In this document: piece by piece, positions 17,569 through 26,451 of the stretch
How the letters are laid out: every line of letters begins with the position of its first letter
Numbering within the stretch: position 1 is the stretch's first letter
Assembly (NCBI GenBank): GCA_019695395.1
Contig: JAIBAD010000003.1
Location: 1-63,605, forward strand
Direction: 5' to 3'
Source of the DNA: Alphaproteobacteria bacterium
GTDB lineage: Bacteria; Pseudomonadota; Alphaproteobacteria; JAEUKQ01; JAIBAD01
DNA: 63,605 nt
The notes under the pieces: generated by a model
The model's database searches: none
Seen by the model: the letters and a program-made list of their open reading frames with translations, nothing else
Told to the model about the DNA's origin: nothing
Translations under genes and position numbers: made by a program

Positions 17569-18393
17569 TTATTTTGAAAGATCAAAAGCTCGTTTAACTG
17601 CTTGATCAATTGCTTTTTCAATTATCTCTTCAAAATTACTTTCATGAATTAAATAATTTAAGGCAGCTTCTGTTGTTCCTCCGGGGCTTGTAACCTTTGT
17701 ACGTAAATTCGCAAATGTTTCTAAAACTAATTCTTTAGATAAAAAGGCTGATCCAATTAAAGTTTTACGTACTAAATTTTCAGCCAAATCAAATGGAAGC
17801 CCTCCTTTAATTGCAGCTTTAATCATACATTCTGCTAAAAAAAATATGTAAGCTGGGCCACTACCACTTAATGCTGTAATTGGATCAAATAATGTTTCAT
17901 TTTCAATCCAAATTACATCCCCTACAACTTTCAAAATTTTATCTGATATTTCCTGATGTTGCTTATTGACCCATTTGTTAGAACATAAAACTGTAATAGA
18001 AGATTGCACCAAAACAGCAATATTTGGCATCGCCCGTATTAAGGAAACTGGGGTACCCAAAATCCTTTCCATAAATTTAAACGTAATACCAGCTGCAATT
18101 GACAAAAAAGCTGTATCTTTATCAACAAATCTTTTATAGGAAATTAATACATTTTCAAAATGTTGTGGTTTTATTGCTAAAACAATAAGAGATGGTCTAA
18201 AATTATTTGGTATTGCGTCAGAATGTGAAAATATTTTAATCCCCTGATTAGACCACAAGGCAAGATCATTACAATGTGGATCAATAACAATAATTTTTGA
18301 AACATCAATAGTTTTTTGTTGTACCCACCCATGAAGCAAAGCTTGCCCCATTTTGCCACAACCAACTAAAACTAAATTAAAATCAAAACTCAT
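17569..18393 (-). CDS. proC: Pyrroline-5-carboxylate reductase
   Basis: 274 residues. Last step of proline synthesis: reduces pyrroline-5-carboxylate with NAD(P)H. The N-terminal Rossmann motif is VGCGKMGQALL (about 10-20). RAMPNIAVLV, the family signature ITALSGSGPAYIFFLAECM (about 167-185) and the substrate-loop VTSPGGTTEAALNYL are all present. Full length. It lies 12 bases downstream of the YbjN-like gene. Confidence 0.95.
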   Translation of the reverse strand: MSFDFNLVLVGCGKMGQALLHGWVQQKTIDVSKIIVIDPHCNDLALWSNQGIKIFSHSDAIPNNFRPSLIVLAIKPQHFENVLISYKRFVDKDTAFLSIAAGITFKFMERILGTPVSLIRAMPNIAVLVQSSITVLCSNKWVNKQHQEISDKILKVVGDVIWIENETLFDPITALSGSGPAYIFFLAECMIKAAIKGGLPFDLAENLVRKTLIGSAFLSKELVLETFANLRTKVTSPGGTTEAALNYLIHESNFEEIIEKAIDQAVKRAFDLSK

Positions 18394-18405
18394 TATATGT
18401 ATAAA

Positions 18406-18903
18406 TTATGCACTACCTACAACATCAAAGGCTGCCATTGTATAGGCATCATATGGTTTTTGATCAGACCATAAAACATATTGTAGCGCAGGATAAAAAC
18501 GTTCCCATTCAATAAGAGCTGTATCAATAAGATCTTGGCAAAGTTCAACCCCCATATTTTTAACACCTTTTAAAAGTATTGTGTGACGAAAAACAGGAAC
18601 CAACAAATCTTTATTTAAAGCAAAATGGCCTAACCATAATTTATGATTAATAATAGATACAAGCTCTATAACTTCAGGATATTTGTAATCAGGAATACAT
18701 AGATCAGAAAAACTAGAAAATATTAGTGCTTCTAATTCTTGGTCCCAAACAAAATGCATTTTGTATTGACACCATTGGCCACGTATTTGTGCCGCTATTT
18801 CTTGCACATTGTAACGGTCAAATTGCCAACCATATGCTTCTATAACTTTTTCAACAATATTAATTGGATTAGAGTGCACTATTTCTCTATTATGATTTAA
18901 CAA
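18406..18903 (-). CDS. YbjN domain-containing protein
   Basis: 165 residues. Alphaproteobacterial YbjN-domain protein: NPINIVEKVIEAYGWQFDR at the start, then alternating strands and helices with LWLGHFALNKD and the conserved DLIDTALIEWERFYPALQ near the end. YbjN proteins resemble type III secretion chaperones in fold and are linked to stress phenotypes, but no molecular role is established. The start is TTG at 18903, supported by AGAGG five bases upstream and by family similarity near the N-terminus. Conserved neighbour of proC and the UbiK-like gene. Confidence 0.82.
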   Translation of the reverse strand: MLNHNREIVHSNPINIVEKVIEAYGWQFDRYNVQEIAAQIRGQWCQYKMHFVWDQELEALIFSSFSDLCIPDYKYPEVIELVSIINHKLWLGHFALNKDLLVPVFRHTILLKGVKNMGVELCQDLIDTALIEWERFYPALQYVLWSDQKPYDAYTMAAFDVVGSA

Positions 18904-18999
18904 AACTACCTCTAAAATAATTAACCAAAGTTTTGCTAGTTTATAATTTTAATAGTAGGCGGTCAACAGTTTATCACTACATATAGTAGGTTATTAGAG

Positions 19000-19245
19000 T
19001 TATTTGAAATTTGTTTTTTCTAACTTATCTAAACGTTCTTTTAACATTTCTTGATCTGCACGAGCTTGCGCCACCATTGCCTTTACAACTTCAAATTCTT
19101 CTCGTTTTACATAATTTATTCGCATTAATAAACGTTCGACACAATCTTGAACCCATATTTCTAATTCTTGACGAAATGAGCTTAAACTGCCTAAAAATCC
19201 TGAAGCTACCCTAGACATATCTTCAAACCAATAGTTTTTATTCAT
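19000..19245 (-). CDS. UbiK-family accessory factor (BMFP coiled-coil protein)
   Basis: 81 residues. N-terminal amphipathic part (FEDMSRVASGFLGSLSSFRQEL) and a C-terminal coiled coil (about 45-80: VKREEFEVVKAMVAQARADQ), as in the BMFP/UbiK family, which supports ubiquinone biosynthesis complexes or membrane fusion in vitro. AAGGAG at a good distance before the ATG makes the start certain. First gene of the leftward ubiK-ybjN-proC run. Confidence 0.87.
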   Translation of the reverse strand: MNKNYWFEDMSRVASGFLGSLSSFRQELEIWVQDCVERLLMRINYVKREEFEVVKAMVAQARADQEMLKERLDKLEKTNFK

Positions 19246-19583
19246 AATATTATCTCCTTAGATTCTTAATAAAAGCTTCTTAACTTGAAAGTAAGAATTA
19301 ATTTCTTATATAATTATTATATACAATTTAATAGTTGAGGGTGAATAAAATCATGAGCCCACCTGACCTTAAAAATTCTAAATACTGATAATCCTTGTAG
19401 TATTCCTTAAATAAATCTCCTAAGGAAAATTTTTCTGTTAGTTTTACAGAAAATAAAGATATATTTTTAAATTAACCCTACATAATATATGTAGGGTTAA
19501 TTTATACTTACTATTTTATAGATTTAACTATCTGCCTATTTTATAATGATCTAACCTTAAAAGCATCTCTTATAATAATTAGA
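19246..19583. other. 338-bp divergent intergenic region with hairpins
   Basis: Between ubiK-like (-) and HIG1 (+). It contains an 8-bp hairpin (19431-19438 with 19446-19453), then a perfect 17-bp hairpin (19468-19484 with 19488-19504, 3-base loop), neither with a T-run. A comparatively GC-rich patch is at 19336-19370. A ten-to-twelve codon ATG frame behind GAGGG (19353-19388) is not convincing. A structured leader or small RNA is possible. I see no protein gene and no cobalamin riboswitch. Confidence 0.5.
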
Positions 19584-19796
19584 ATGAATATGTTAAATAA
19601 TTTTGTTTTTTATAGCTTGATTATTGTTATGTTTGCAACACTTATAGCCCTATTTTTAGGTATTTTTACAATGATCAAAGGTGGCGAAGTTTCAAAAAAA
19701 TATGGAAATTTTTTTATGCGGTGGCGTGTTGGATTACAAGGATTAGCCATTGTTCTTTTTATTTTATTAATATTATTTAATATGAATACTCATTAA
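19584..19796 (+). CDS. HIG1-domain twin transmembrane protein
   Basis: 70 residues with two transmembrane helices (about 8-31 and 50-67) joined by a short basic loop (KGGEVSKKYGNFFMRWRVGLQG). This matches the bacterial HIG1/RCF1-like family, related to the mitochondrial factors that bind cytochrome c oxidase. A function with respiratory complexes is inferred from the family. It precedes the cobalamin adenosyltransferase and ETF genes, a conserved alphaproteobacterial order. Confidence 0.85.
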   Translation: MNMLNNFVFYSLIIVMFATLIALFLGIFTMIKGGEVSKKYGNFFMRWRVGLQGLAIVLFILLILFNMNTH

Positions 19797-19843
19797 AAAT
19801 AACTTATAACATAAAATCTTAATACGTTTGAACAAGGTTCATC

Positions 19844-20416
19844 TTGGTAAAACTTGACCGAATATATACTAAAGGTGGTGATAAGGGAAAAACCTCTCTA
19901 GGAAACGGTAAAAGAGTTTCAAAATATAATATACGAGTTATAGCATTTGGTTCTGTAGATGAAACTAACGCTGTTTTAGGACTGGCTCGCTTTTATAGTT
20001 ATGCTCATCCTCAAACACAATTAAATCTTACTTATATTCAAAATGATCTTTTTGATTTAGGTGCCGATCTTTGTGTGCCAATAGAAAAAAACATAAGCGC
20101 AAAACAAAGATTACGTATGGCTGTAACACAAGTTACAAGATTAGAAAAAGAAATTGATCAAATTAATCTTAAACTTTCTCCTTTAAATTCATTTGTTTTA
20201 CCCGGGGGATCTGAACTTGCATCTTACCTTCATTTAGCACGTACGCTGGTTAGAAAATCTGAAAGATATATATGTGCTTTAGCTGCAAAAGAATCTATTA
20301 ATCCTGTAATATTGCAATATATGAATCGATTATCAGATTATCTTTTCGTTTTAGCACGTTATCATAATAATCTAGGGAAAGATGATATATTATGGAAACC
20401 TGGGGAAAACCGTTAA
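19844..20416 (+). CDS. ATP:cob(I)alamin adenosyltransferase, PduO type
   Basis: 190 residues. Makes adenosylcobalamin from cob(I)alamin and ATP. Markers are the N-terminal YTKGGDKGKTSL (about 7-18), FGSVDETNAVLGLAR, FVLPGGSELASYLHLARTLVRKSER and NPVILQYMNRLSDYLFVLAR. The start is TTG with AAGG six bases upstream. Adenosylcobalamin-dependent enzymes (for example methylmalonyl-CoA mutase) are not in the window. It lies between the HIG1 gene and etfB. Confidence 0.94.
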   Translation: MVKLDRIYTKGGDKGKTSLGNGKRVSKYNIRVIAFGSVDETNAVLGLARFYSYAHPQTQLNLTYIQNDLFDLGADLCVPIEKNISAKQRLRMAVTQVTRLEKEIDQINLKLSPLNSFVLPGGSELASYLHLARTLVRKSERYICALAAKESINPVILQYMNRLSDYLFVLARYHNNLGKDDILWKPGENR

Positions 20417-20444
20417 AATAAATTATATACATTTTAAGATTTTC

Positions 20445-20473
20445 TTGACATATTTTCAGAGGAAGCTTACTTT
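20445..20473 (+). promoter_or_regulatory. Candidate promoter for etfBA
   Basis: A perfect TTGACA (20445-20450) is followed after 17 bases by TACTTT (20468-20473), in the 122-bp gap before etfB. The -10 is weak; by eye only. Confidence 0.35.
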
Positions 20474-20538
20474 CCGACCGCAAAACTTAACCAAATTCAT
20501 AGCAACATATAAATATCCAATTGGTAAGGCATCAATAA

Positions 20539-21291
20539 ATGAAAATTCTGGTCCCAGTTAAACGTGTGATTGATTTTAATGTTAAAATTCGAATTAAATC
20601 AGATCAAAGTGGCGTTGAGACTACCAATGTAAAAATGTCTATGAATCCTTTTGATGAAATTGCTGTTGAAGAAGCAATTAGAATAAAAGAACAAAATAAG
20701 GCAAACGAAGTAATTTGTGTTTCTATTGGCCCCCAACAATCTCAAGAAACATTAAGAACTGCGCTGGCAATGGGTGCGGACCGCGCAATTCATATTGCTA
20801 CAAATGAAGATTTAGAACCCTTAGCAATTGCTAAAATTTTACAAACCATCGCTCATAAAGAAAAACCTGAACTTATTATTATGGGTAAACAATCCATCGA
20901 CGATGATTGTAATCAAACAGGTCAAATGTTGGCAGGATTACTTAATTGGCCTCAAGCTACATTTGCATCAAAAGTAAAAATTCAAGATCAGCATGTTGAA
21001 GTTACATGCGAAGTTGATGGTGGGCTTAGAACCTTGTTATGTAAATTGCCTGCTCTTATTACCACTGACCTTAGATTAAATGAGCCACGTTATGCATCAT
21101 TACCCAATATTATGAAAGCAAAGAAAAAACCTTTGGAATCTATTTTTTTAAATGATCTTAATCTTGATCTTAAACCAAGAATACGTATTTTAACAGTAAC
21201 TGAACCACCAAAGCGACAGGCAGGTAAACAAGTCAAAGATGTCGCCGAACTTGTTGAAAAATTAAAAAATGAAGCCAAGGTTTTATCATGA
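20539..21291 (+). CDS. etfB: Electron transfer flavoprotein subunit beta
   Basis: 250 residues. With EtfA it carries electrons from acyl-CoA and other dehydrogenases to ETF-quinone oxidoreductase. The start [48 protein letters not shown] and [20 protein letters not shown] are typical, the last being the AMP-binding region, and the tail [13 protein letters not shown] matches. Its stop overlaps the start of etfA (ATGA). Confidence 0.97.
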   Translation: MKILVPVKRVIDFNVKIRIKSDQSGVETTNVKMSMNPFDEIAVEEAIRIKEQNKANEVICVSIGPQQSQETLRTALAMGADRAIHIATNEDLEPLAIAKILQTIAHKEKPELIIMGKQSIDDDCNQTGQMLAGLLNWPQATFASKVKIQDQHVEVTCEVDGGLRTLLCKLPALITTDLRLNEPRYASLPNIMKAKKKPLESIFLNDLNLDLKPRIRILTVTEPPKRQAGKQVKDVAELVEKLKNEAKVLS

Positions 21292-22220
21292 CCGTTTTAA
21301 TTATTGCAGAACATAACAATCAAACTCTTAAAGCTGCAACACTTAACTGCGTAACTGCAGCACAACAAATTGATAACAAAGTTGACATATTAATTATTGG
21401 ATACAATTGCCAATCTGTAGCTAATCAAGCAGCTAAAATTAAAAATGTTAATAAAATTTTATTATGTGATGATATTTCTTATAAATATGGGTTAGCAGAA
21501 AATACCGCCGAATTTATTTCAACCTTAGCATCTTCTTATAACCACATTTTAGCCGCAGCTACAAGTTATGGTAAAAGTTACATGCCAAGATTGGCAGCCA
21601 TGTTAGATGTTAGCCAAATTTCAGAAATCACTTCTGTACAAAGCCCTTCTGTTTTTACACGTCTTATTTATGCGGGTAATGCCTTAGCAACGGTGGAAAC
21701 TCAAGATAAAATTAAAATCCTAACCGTAAGAACAGCGAGTTTTGAAGCTTTTATAGAACAAGCATCACCCGTTGCCATTGAAAAAGTAGAAACAAAACCT
21801 TCCCAATCTTTATCCCAATTTGTAAGCGAAGAATTAAGCAAATCAGAAAGACCAGAATTAAATTCTGCCAAAATTATTGTGGCAGGCGGACGTGGATTAC
21901 AAAGTGGAGAAAACTTTAAATTATTAGAAAAGCTAGCAGATAGACTTGGTGCTGCTGTTGGAGCAAGTCGTGCTGCTGTTGATGCAGGTTATGTCCCTAA
22001 TGATTATCAGGTGGGACAAACAGGTAAGGTTGTTGCTCCTGACCTTTATATTGCTGTGGGTATTTCTGGTGCTATACAACATCTTGCAGGCATGAAAGAT
22101 AGCAAAATTATTGTTGCTATTAACAAAGACCCAGATGCCCCTATTTTCCAAATTGCTGATTATGGGTTGGTTGGTGATTTATTTGAAATTATTCCAGATT
22201 TTCTTAACAAACTTAACTAA
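21288..22220 (+). CDS. etfA: Electron transfer flavoprotein subunit alpha
   Basis: 310 residues. FAD-binding subunit. The C-terminal FAD domain is clear: [63 protein letters not shown] and [20 protein letters not shown]. The N-terminal domain is more variable. Translationally coupled to etfB by a 4-base overlap and 9 bases ahead of the 3-hydroxybutyryl-CoA dehydrogenase, so these form one operon. Confidence 0.97.
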   Translation: MTVLIIAEHNNQTLKAATLNCVTAAQQIDNKVDILIIGYNCQSVANQAAKIKNVNKILLCDDISYKYGLAENTAEFISTLASSYNHILAAATSYGKSYMPRLAAMLDVSQISEITSVQSPSVFTRLIYAGNALATVETQDKIKILTVRTASFEAFIEQASPVAIEKVETKPSQSLSQFVSEELSKSERPELNSAKIIVAGGRGLQSGENFKLLEKLADRLGAAVGASRAAVDAGYVPNDYQVGQTGKVVAPDLYIAVGISGAIQHLAGMKDSKIIVAINKDPDAPIFQIADYGLVGDLFEIIPDFLNKLN

Positions 22221-22229
22221 TAAGAGTTT

Positions 22230-23162
22230 ATGATGAGCACTGTTTTACAAACCAATCATTTCAAAAATGAAGCAACTATCACCCCACTACCTATCCACAC
22301 CATTGGGGTTATTGGTGCAGGACAAATGGGTACAGGTATTGCCCATGTTTGTGCACAAAATAATTATCAGGTTCAAATTATTGATACTAACCCAAATCAA
22401 TTAAATAAAGTTTTAACAGCTATTGGATTAAATTTAGATCGCCAAATCAAAAAAAATATTATCAAACAAGACCAAAAAGAATCAATTTTAGAAAAAATAA
22501 AAATACATTCACAATTAAATTCCTTAAGTAAGTGTGATCTTGTTATTGAAGCTGCCACAGAAAATCCAGAAGTAAAATCAAAAATTCTTAAAGAAGTATG
22601 CTCTATACTTCCTGAGCATTCTATTATTGCAACTAATACTTCTTCTATTTCAATTACAAAACTTGCCGCTGTAACACAGCGGCCAGAAAAATTTATTGGA
22701 ATGCATTTTATGAATCCAGTACCTATTATGCAATTAATTGAAGTTATTCGAGGATTGGGCACGGATGAAAAAACTTTTATTACTATCACACATGTTGCAG
22801 AAAAACTTGGTAAAACTTTAGCTATAGCCGAAGATTTTCCAGGCTTTATTGTTAATCGTATTTTATTACCTATGATTAACGAAGCTGTTTACACCCTTCA
22901 TGAGGGTGTTGGATCTGTCGAATCAATTGATACAGCCATGAAATTGGGAACTAACCAACCTATGGGCCCATTAGAATTAGCTGATTTTATTGGTCTTGAT
23001 ACTTGTCTTTCTATTATGAAAGTTCTTTATGAAGGATTAGCTGACAGTAAATATAGACCATGTCCTTTATTGGTCAAATATGTTGAAGCAGGATGGTTAG
23101 GTAGAAAAACGAAAAAAGGATTTTATGACTATAGTACCGATAGACCTACCCCTACAAAATAA
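22230..23162 (+). CDS. 3-hydroxybutyryl-CoA dehydrogenase
   Basis: 310 residues. NAD(P)-dependent oxidation of 3-hydroxybutyryl-CoA or reduction of acetoacetyl-CoA. Rossmann motif GVIGAGQMGTGIAHVCA (about 26-42); NTSSISITKLA; catalytic HFMNPVPIMQLIEVI; FPGFIVNRILLPMINEA; C-terminal MGPLELADFIGLDTC and GRKTKKGFYDY. About 20 residues precede the usual N-terminus, starting at an ATGATG with AAGAG upstream. Its place behind etfBA is a conserved alphaproteobacterial order; together with the phasin it supports butanoate/PHB metabolism. Confidence 0.94.
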   Translation: MMSTVLQTNHFKNEATITPLPIHTIGVIGAGQMGTGIAHVCAQNNYQVQIIDTNPNQLNKVLTAIGLNLDRQIKKNIIKQDQKESILEKIKIHSQLNSLSKCDLVIEAATENPEVKSKILKEVCSILPEHSIIATNTSSISITKLAAVTQRPEKFIGMHFMNPVPIMQLIEVIRGLGTDEKTFITITHVAEKLGKTLAIAEDFPGFIVNRILLPMINEAVYTLHEGVGSVESIDTAMKLGTNQPMGPLELADFIGLDTCLSIMKVLYEGLADSKYRPCPLLVKYVEAGWLGRKTKKGFYDYSTDRPTPTK

Positions 23163-23252
23163 TTAATTACCAATATTAAAATAATTATTTTTTCTTCTCC
23201 TTGATTAAAATTCAAAAAGATGATTAGAGTATATTAAATTAGATAAGATTCT

Positions 23253-23298
23253 TAGAATGAATCATTCTATAAATAAGTACATAGAATAATTCATTCAA
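23253..23298 (+). promoter_or_regulatory. Tandem palindromic operator upstream of ugpB
   Basis: A perfect 8+1+8 palindrome TAGAATGAATCATTCTA at 23253-23269 is repeated imperfectly (14 of 17 positions) at 23282-23298, 29 bases apart. TATAAA at 23268-23273 could be the -10, so a bound repressor would block the promoter. The regulator is unidentified. Confidence 0.55.
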
Positions 23299-23327
23299 GG
23301 ATGTATTTATTATTAAAGGGGAGTTTC

Positions 23328-24647
23328 ATGTCTTTTAAAATATTACGTCATATTTTTATAAGTTCTATTTTATTTGGGTTTAGCCAAACAGCATTTGCAC
23401 AAACTGAAATTCAGTTTTGGCATGCCATGGGTGGTGAACTTGGTGATAAAGTTAACAAAATGGTTGAAGGCTTTAATGCATCACAAAAAGAATATAAAGT
23501 TATTCCTGTTTATAAAGGCAATTATGCCGAAACTATGACGGGGGCTATTGCTGCCTTTCGTGCTAAACAACAACCACATATTGTGCAAGTATTTGAAGTA
23601 GGGACAGCTACAATGATGGCTGCCAAAGGGGCCATTTATCCCGTTTACAAATTAATGCAAGATACACAAGAATCTTTTGATCCTAAATCTTATTTATCCC
23701 CTGTATCAGGATATTATAGTGATAAAGATGGTCATCTTCTTTCTCTACCTTTTAATAGCTCTACCCCAGTTTTTTATTATAATAAAGATGCGTTTCGCAA
23801 AGCTGGGTTAAACCCAGATCAACCTCCAAAAACTTGGTCAGAGGTTGGTGAATATGCAAAAAAAATTCAAGCTGCAGGTTATCCTTGTGGTTTTACAGTT
23901 GGTTGGCCATCTTGGACACAACTTGAAAATTTCAGTGCATGGCATAATTTACCTATTGCAACTAATGCCAATGGTTATGCTGGATTAAATACAGAATTAC
24001 TTCTTAATAAACCAGCCCAAATTAAACATATTGCCCAATTGGCAGAATGGCAAAAAAGTAAAATTTTTGATTATGGTGGTCGGGGTGATGACAGCACACC
24101 AAAATTCTACAGTGGTGAATGTGCCATGTTTATGACAACATCAGGTAGATATGGTGGTGTCAAAAAAAATGCAAAATTTGATTTTGGCGTGGGAATGATG
24201 CCTTATTGGTCTGATATCACTAAAACTCCACAAAACAGTATTATTGGTGGGGCAACATTATGGGTTTTAAATGGCCATAAACCAGAAGAATATAAAGGCG
24301 TTGCAAAATTCTTTACTTATCTTTCTTCACCTACAGTTCAAGCAGATTGGCATCAATTTACAGGATATCTTCCAATTACTAAAGCTGCTTATGAACTTAC
24401 AGATCAACAGGGTTTTTATAAAAAAAATCCTGGAACTGATATAGCAATTAAAGAAATCACTAATAAAGAACCTACAGAAAATTCTAAAGGTTTAAGAATG
24501 GGTAATTTCGTACAAGTTCGTGAAGTGATTGAAGAAGAACTAGAAGCTGTATGGTCTGGCAAAAAAACTGCCAAACAAGGATTGGATGATGCTGTTAAAC
24601 GCAGCAATGAATTGTTACGTCAATTCCAATCCGCTAATGCTGAATAA
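23328..24647 (+). CDS. ugpB: sn-glycerol-3-phosphate ABC transporter, substrate-binding protein
   Basis: 439 residues. Periplasmic receptor of the Ugp importer for glycerol-3-phosphate and glycerophosphodiesters. Signal peptide residues 1-24 with cleavage after AFA (SQTAFA|QTE). Family 1 solute-binding features are EIQFWHAMGGELGDKV, YKGNYAETMTGAIAAFRAKQQPHIVQV and PFNSSTPVFYYNKDAF. A longer frame starts at 23301, but AAAGGGGAG just before the ATG at 23328 and the signal peptide decide the start. A strong hairpin after the stop separates it from ugpA, as expected for a receptor needed in excess. Confidence 0.95.
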   Translation: MSFKILRHIFISSILFGFSQTAFAQTEIQFWHAMGGELGDKVNKMVEGFNASQKEYKVIPVYKGNYAETMTGAIAAFRAKQQPHIVQVFEVGTATMMAAKGAIYPVYKLMQDTQESFDPKSYLSPVSGYYSDKDGHLLSLPFNSSTPVFYYNKDAFRKAGLNPDQPPKTWSEVGEYAKKIQAAGYPCGFTVGWPSWTQLENFSAWHNLPIATNANGYAGLNTELLLNKPAQIKHIAQLAEWQKSKIFDYGGRGDDSTPKFYSGECAMFMTTSGRYGGVKKNAKFDFGVGMMPYWSDITKTPQNSIIGGATLWVLNGHKPEEYKGVAKFFTYLSSPTVQADWHQFTGYLPITKAAYELTDQQGFYKKNPGTDIAIKEITNKEPTENSKGLRMGNFVQVREVIEEELEAVWSGKKTAKQGLDDAVKRSNELLRQFQSANAE

Positions 24648-24655
24648 ATAATTTA

Positions 24656-24687
24656 TATAGGTTGCTCTATTTTTAGAGCAACCTATA
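24656..24687 (+). terminator. 14-bp hairpin between ugpB and ugpA
   Basis: Perfect arms 24656-24669 and 24674-24687 with a TTTT loop, 8 bases after ugpB and 13 before ugpA. Only a short weak T-rich stretch follows. It probably protects ugpB mRNA or partly terminates, lowering permease expression relative to the receptor. Confidence 0.7.
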
Positions 24688-24700
24688 ATAGTTTTATATC

Positions 24701-25582
24701 ATGCATAAAAGGGTAACTTTTTCAAATTGGCTACTAGCAATTTTTCTTGTTTTGCCACAGCTTTTAGTTACATTAATATTTTTTATTTGGCCAGCAGGAC
24801 AAGCATTATATCAATCCGTATTACGTGAAGATGCTTTTGGTCTGAAAAGTCAATTTGTTGGTTTAGATAATTTTATTTATCTTTTCCATGATCAAAATTA
24901 TCTTTATTCGTTATCGATAACTTTATTTTTTAGTTTTATTACGACATTACTATCCATGGGATTAGCTTTAATTTTTGCAACTATGGCAGATAAAACAATT
25001 AAAGGCACAAACCCATATAAAATTATTTTAACATCTGCATACGCAATCGCACCAGCCATTTGTGGAGTGTTATGGTGGTTTTTATTTAATCCAACCATTG
25101 GTCTTTTAGCTTATTCATTAAAGTTCATGGGGTATCCATGGAATCATTATTTGAACGGAACTGATGCTCTTATCTTAATTGTAATAGCCGCTGGTTGGAA
25201 ACAAATAAGCTATAATTTTCTTTTCTTTTTAGCTGGTCTTCAAGCTATACCACGTTCATTAATCGAAGCAGCAGCCATTGATGGTGCATCTCCTATAAGA
25301 CGTTTTTGGAATATCATTTTTCCCCTTTTATCTCCAACAACATTTTTTCTTTTAGTCATTAATCTTGTTTATAATTTTTTTGAAACTTTTGGCATTATTC
25401 ATGCAACAACCAAAGGTGGTCCAGCTAAAGCTACAGAAACTTTGGTGTACAAAGTTTTTAATGATGGCTTTATTGGCCTTAATTTAGGAAGTTCAGCTGC
25501 CCAATCAGTTATTTTAATGATTATTGTATGCTTTCTTACTTTTTTACAATTTAGATTTATCGAAAAAAGAGTCCAATATTAA
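24701..25582 (+). CDS. ugpA: sn-glycerol-3-phosphate ABC transporter, permease UgpA
   Basis: 293 residues, six transmembrane helices (first at about 10-32). The cytoplasmic EAA loop that docks on the ATPase is [20 protein letters not shown] (about residues 188-207). [17 protein letters not shown] near the C-terminus is typical of UgpA/MalF-type permeases. Its stop overlaps the ATG of ugpE by one base. Confidence 0.95.
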   Translation: MHKRVTFSNWLLAIFLVLPQLLVTLIFFIWPAGQALYQSVLREDAFGLKSQFVGLDNFIYLFHDQNYLYSLSITLFFSFITTLLSMGLALIFATMADKTIKGTNPYKIILTSAYAIAPAICGVLWWFLFNPTIGLLAYSLKFMGYPWNHYLNGTDALILIVIAAGWKQISYNFLFFLAGLQAIPRSLIEAAAIDGASPIRRFWNIIFPLLSPTTFFLLVINLVYNFFETFGIIHATTKGGPAKATETLVYKVFNDGFIGLNLGSSAAQSVILMIIVCFLTFLQFRFIEKRVQY

Positions 25583-26430
25583 TGGTAGAAAATCGCCGCT
25601 GGCATAATTTAATTACTCATTTAGTTCTGCTCCTGGGCGGGTTTATTATTGTCTTTCCTATTTGGATTGCTTTTGTTGCGTCAACCCATTCTTCAGATGC
25701 TTTTACATCTGGATTAATACCTTTACTTCCAGGAAATCAACTCATTGATAATTATTCAAATCTTTTAACCCATGGCATTAACAATGCTGTTGGGGGCCCA
25801 GTTGCAAAAATGCTTTTTAATAGTTTAGTTATGGCGCTTCTTATTGCATTTGGAAAAATTATCATTTCGTTTATGTCTGCTTATGCTATCGTTTATTTTC
25901 AATTTCCTTTCAGACGTACCGTTTTCTGGTTAATTTTTCTAACTCTTATGTTACCTGTTGAAGTACGTATTATTCCCACATATAAAGTGGTTGCTGATTT
26001 AGGTATGTTAAATTCTTATGCAGGTCTTTCTATTCCCTTAATTGCATCAGCTACAGCAACTTTTCTTTTTAGACAATTTTTTCTAACTGTCCCCGATGAA
26101 TTACTTGAAGCAGCACGAATTGATGGTTCCGGTCCATTACAATTCTTATTTAATATTTTGCTTCCTCTCTCTCGTACAACTATTGCTGCCTTATTTGTTA
26201 TTCAATTTATTTATGGTTGGAATCAATATTTATGGCCTTTACTTATTACAACCGATGAATCTTTCTACACAATTGTTATGGGTATTCAACGTATGGTCAC
26301 AGTATCTGATAGTGACCCACAATGGCATATGATTATGGCTACCGCTATATTGGCATTACTTCCCCCTTTAGTAGTCGTAGCTCTCATGCAAAAGCTTTTT
26401 GTTAAAGGTCTTGTAGAAATAGAAAAGTAA
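25582..26430 (+). CDS. ugpE: sn-glycerol-3-phosphate ABC transporter, permease UgpE
   Basis: 282 residues, six predicted membrane segments starting at about 13-34. EAA loop: ELLEAARIDGSGPLQFLFNI, followed by LLPLSRTTIAALFVIQFIYGWNQYLWPLL, typical of the second permease of carbohydrate-type importers. YxPVEVRIIPTY-like segment LMLPVEVRIIPTYKVV is conserved. Start overlaps ugpA (TAATG). Confidence 0.95.
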   Translation: MVENRRWHNLITHLVLLLGGFIIVFPIWIAFVASTHSSDAFTSGLIPLLPGNQLIDNYSNLLTHGINNAVGGPVAKMLFNSLVMALLIAFGKIIISFMSAYAIVYFQFPFRRTVFWLIFLTLMLPVEVRIIPTYKVVADLGMLNSYAGLSIPLIASATATFLFRQFFLTVPDELLEAARIDGSGPLQFLFNILLPLSRTTIAALFVIQFIYGWNQYLWPLLITTDESFYTIVMGIQRMVTVSDSDPQWHMIMATAILALLPPLVVVALMQKLFVKGLVEIEK

Positions 26431-26451
26431 ATTTTTAAAATAAGGTGTATT

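Noticed and set aside
19353-19388. Short ATG frame (11 codons) preceded by GAGGG upstream of HIG1
   Set aside because: Too short, no recognisable leader-peptide codon run and no terminator-antiterminator pair visible; kept only as part of the structured region.
19246-19583. Cobalamin riboswitch ahead of the cobalamin adenosyltransferase operon
   Set aside because: No B12-box-like conserved core could be found; the hairpins do not match its layout as far as I can judge by eye.
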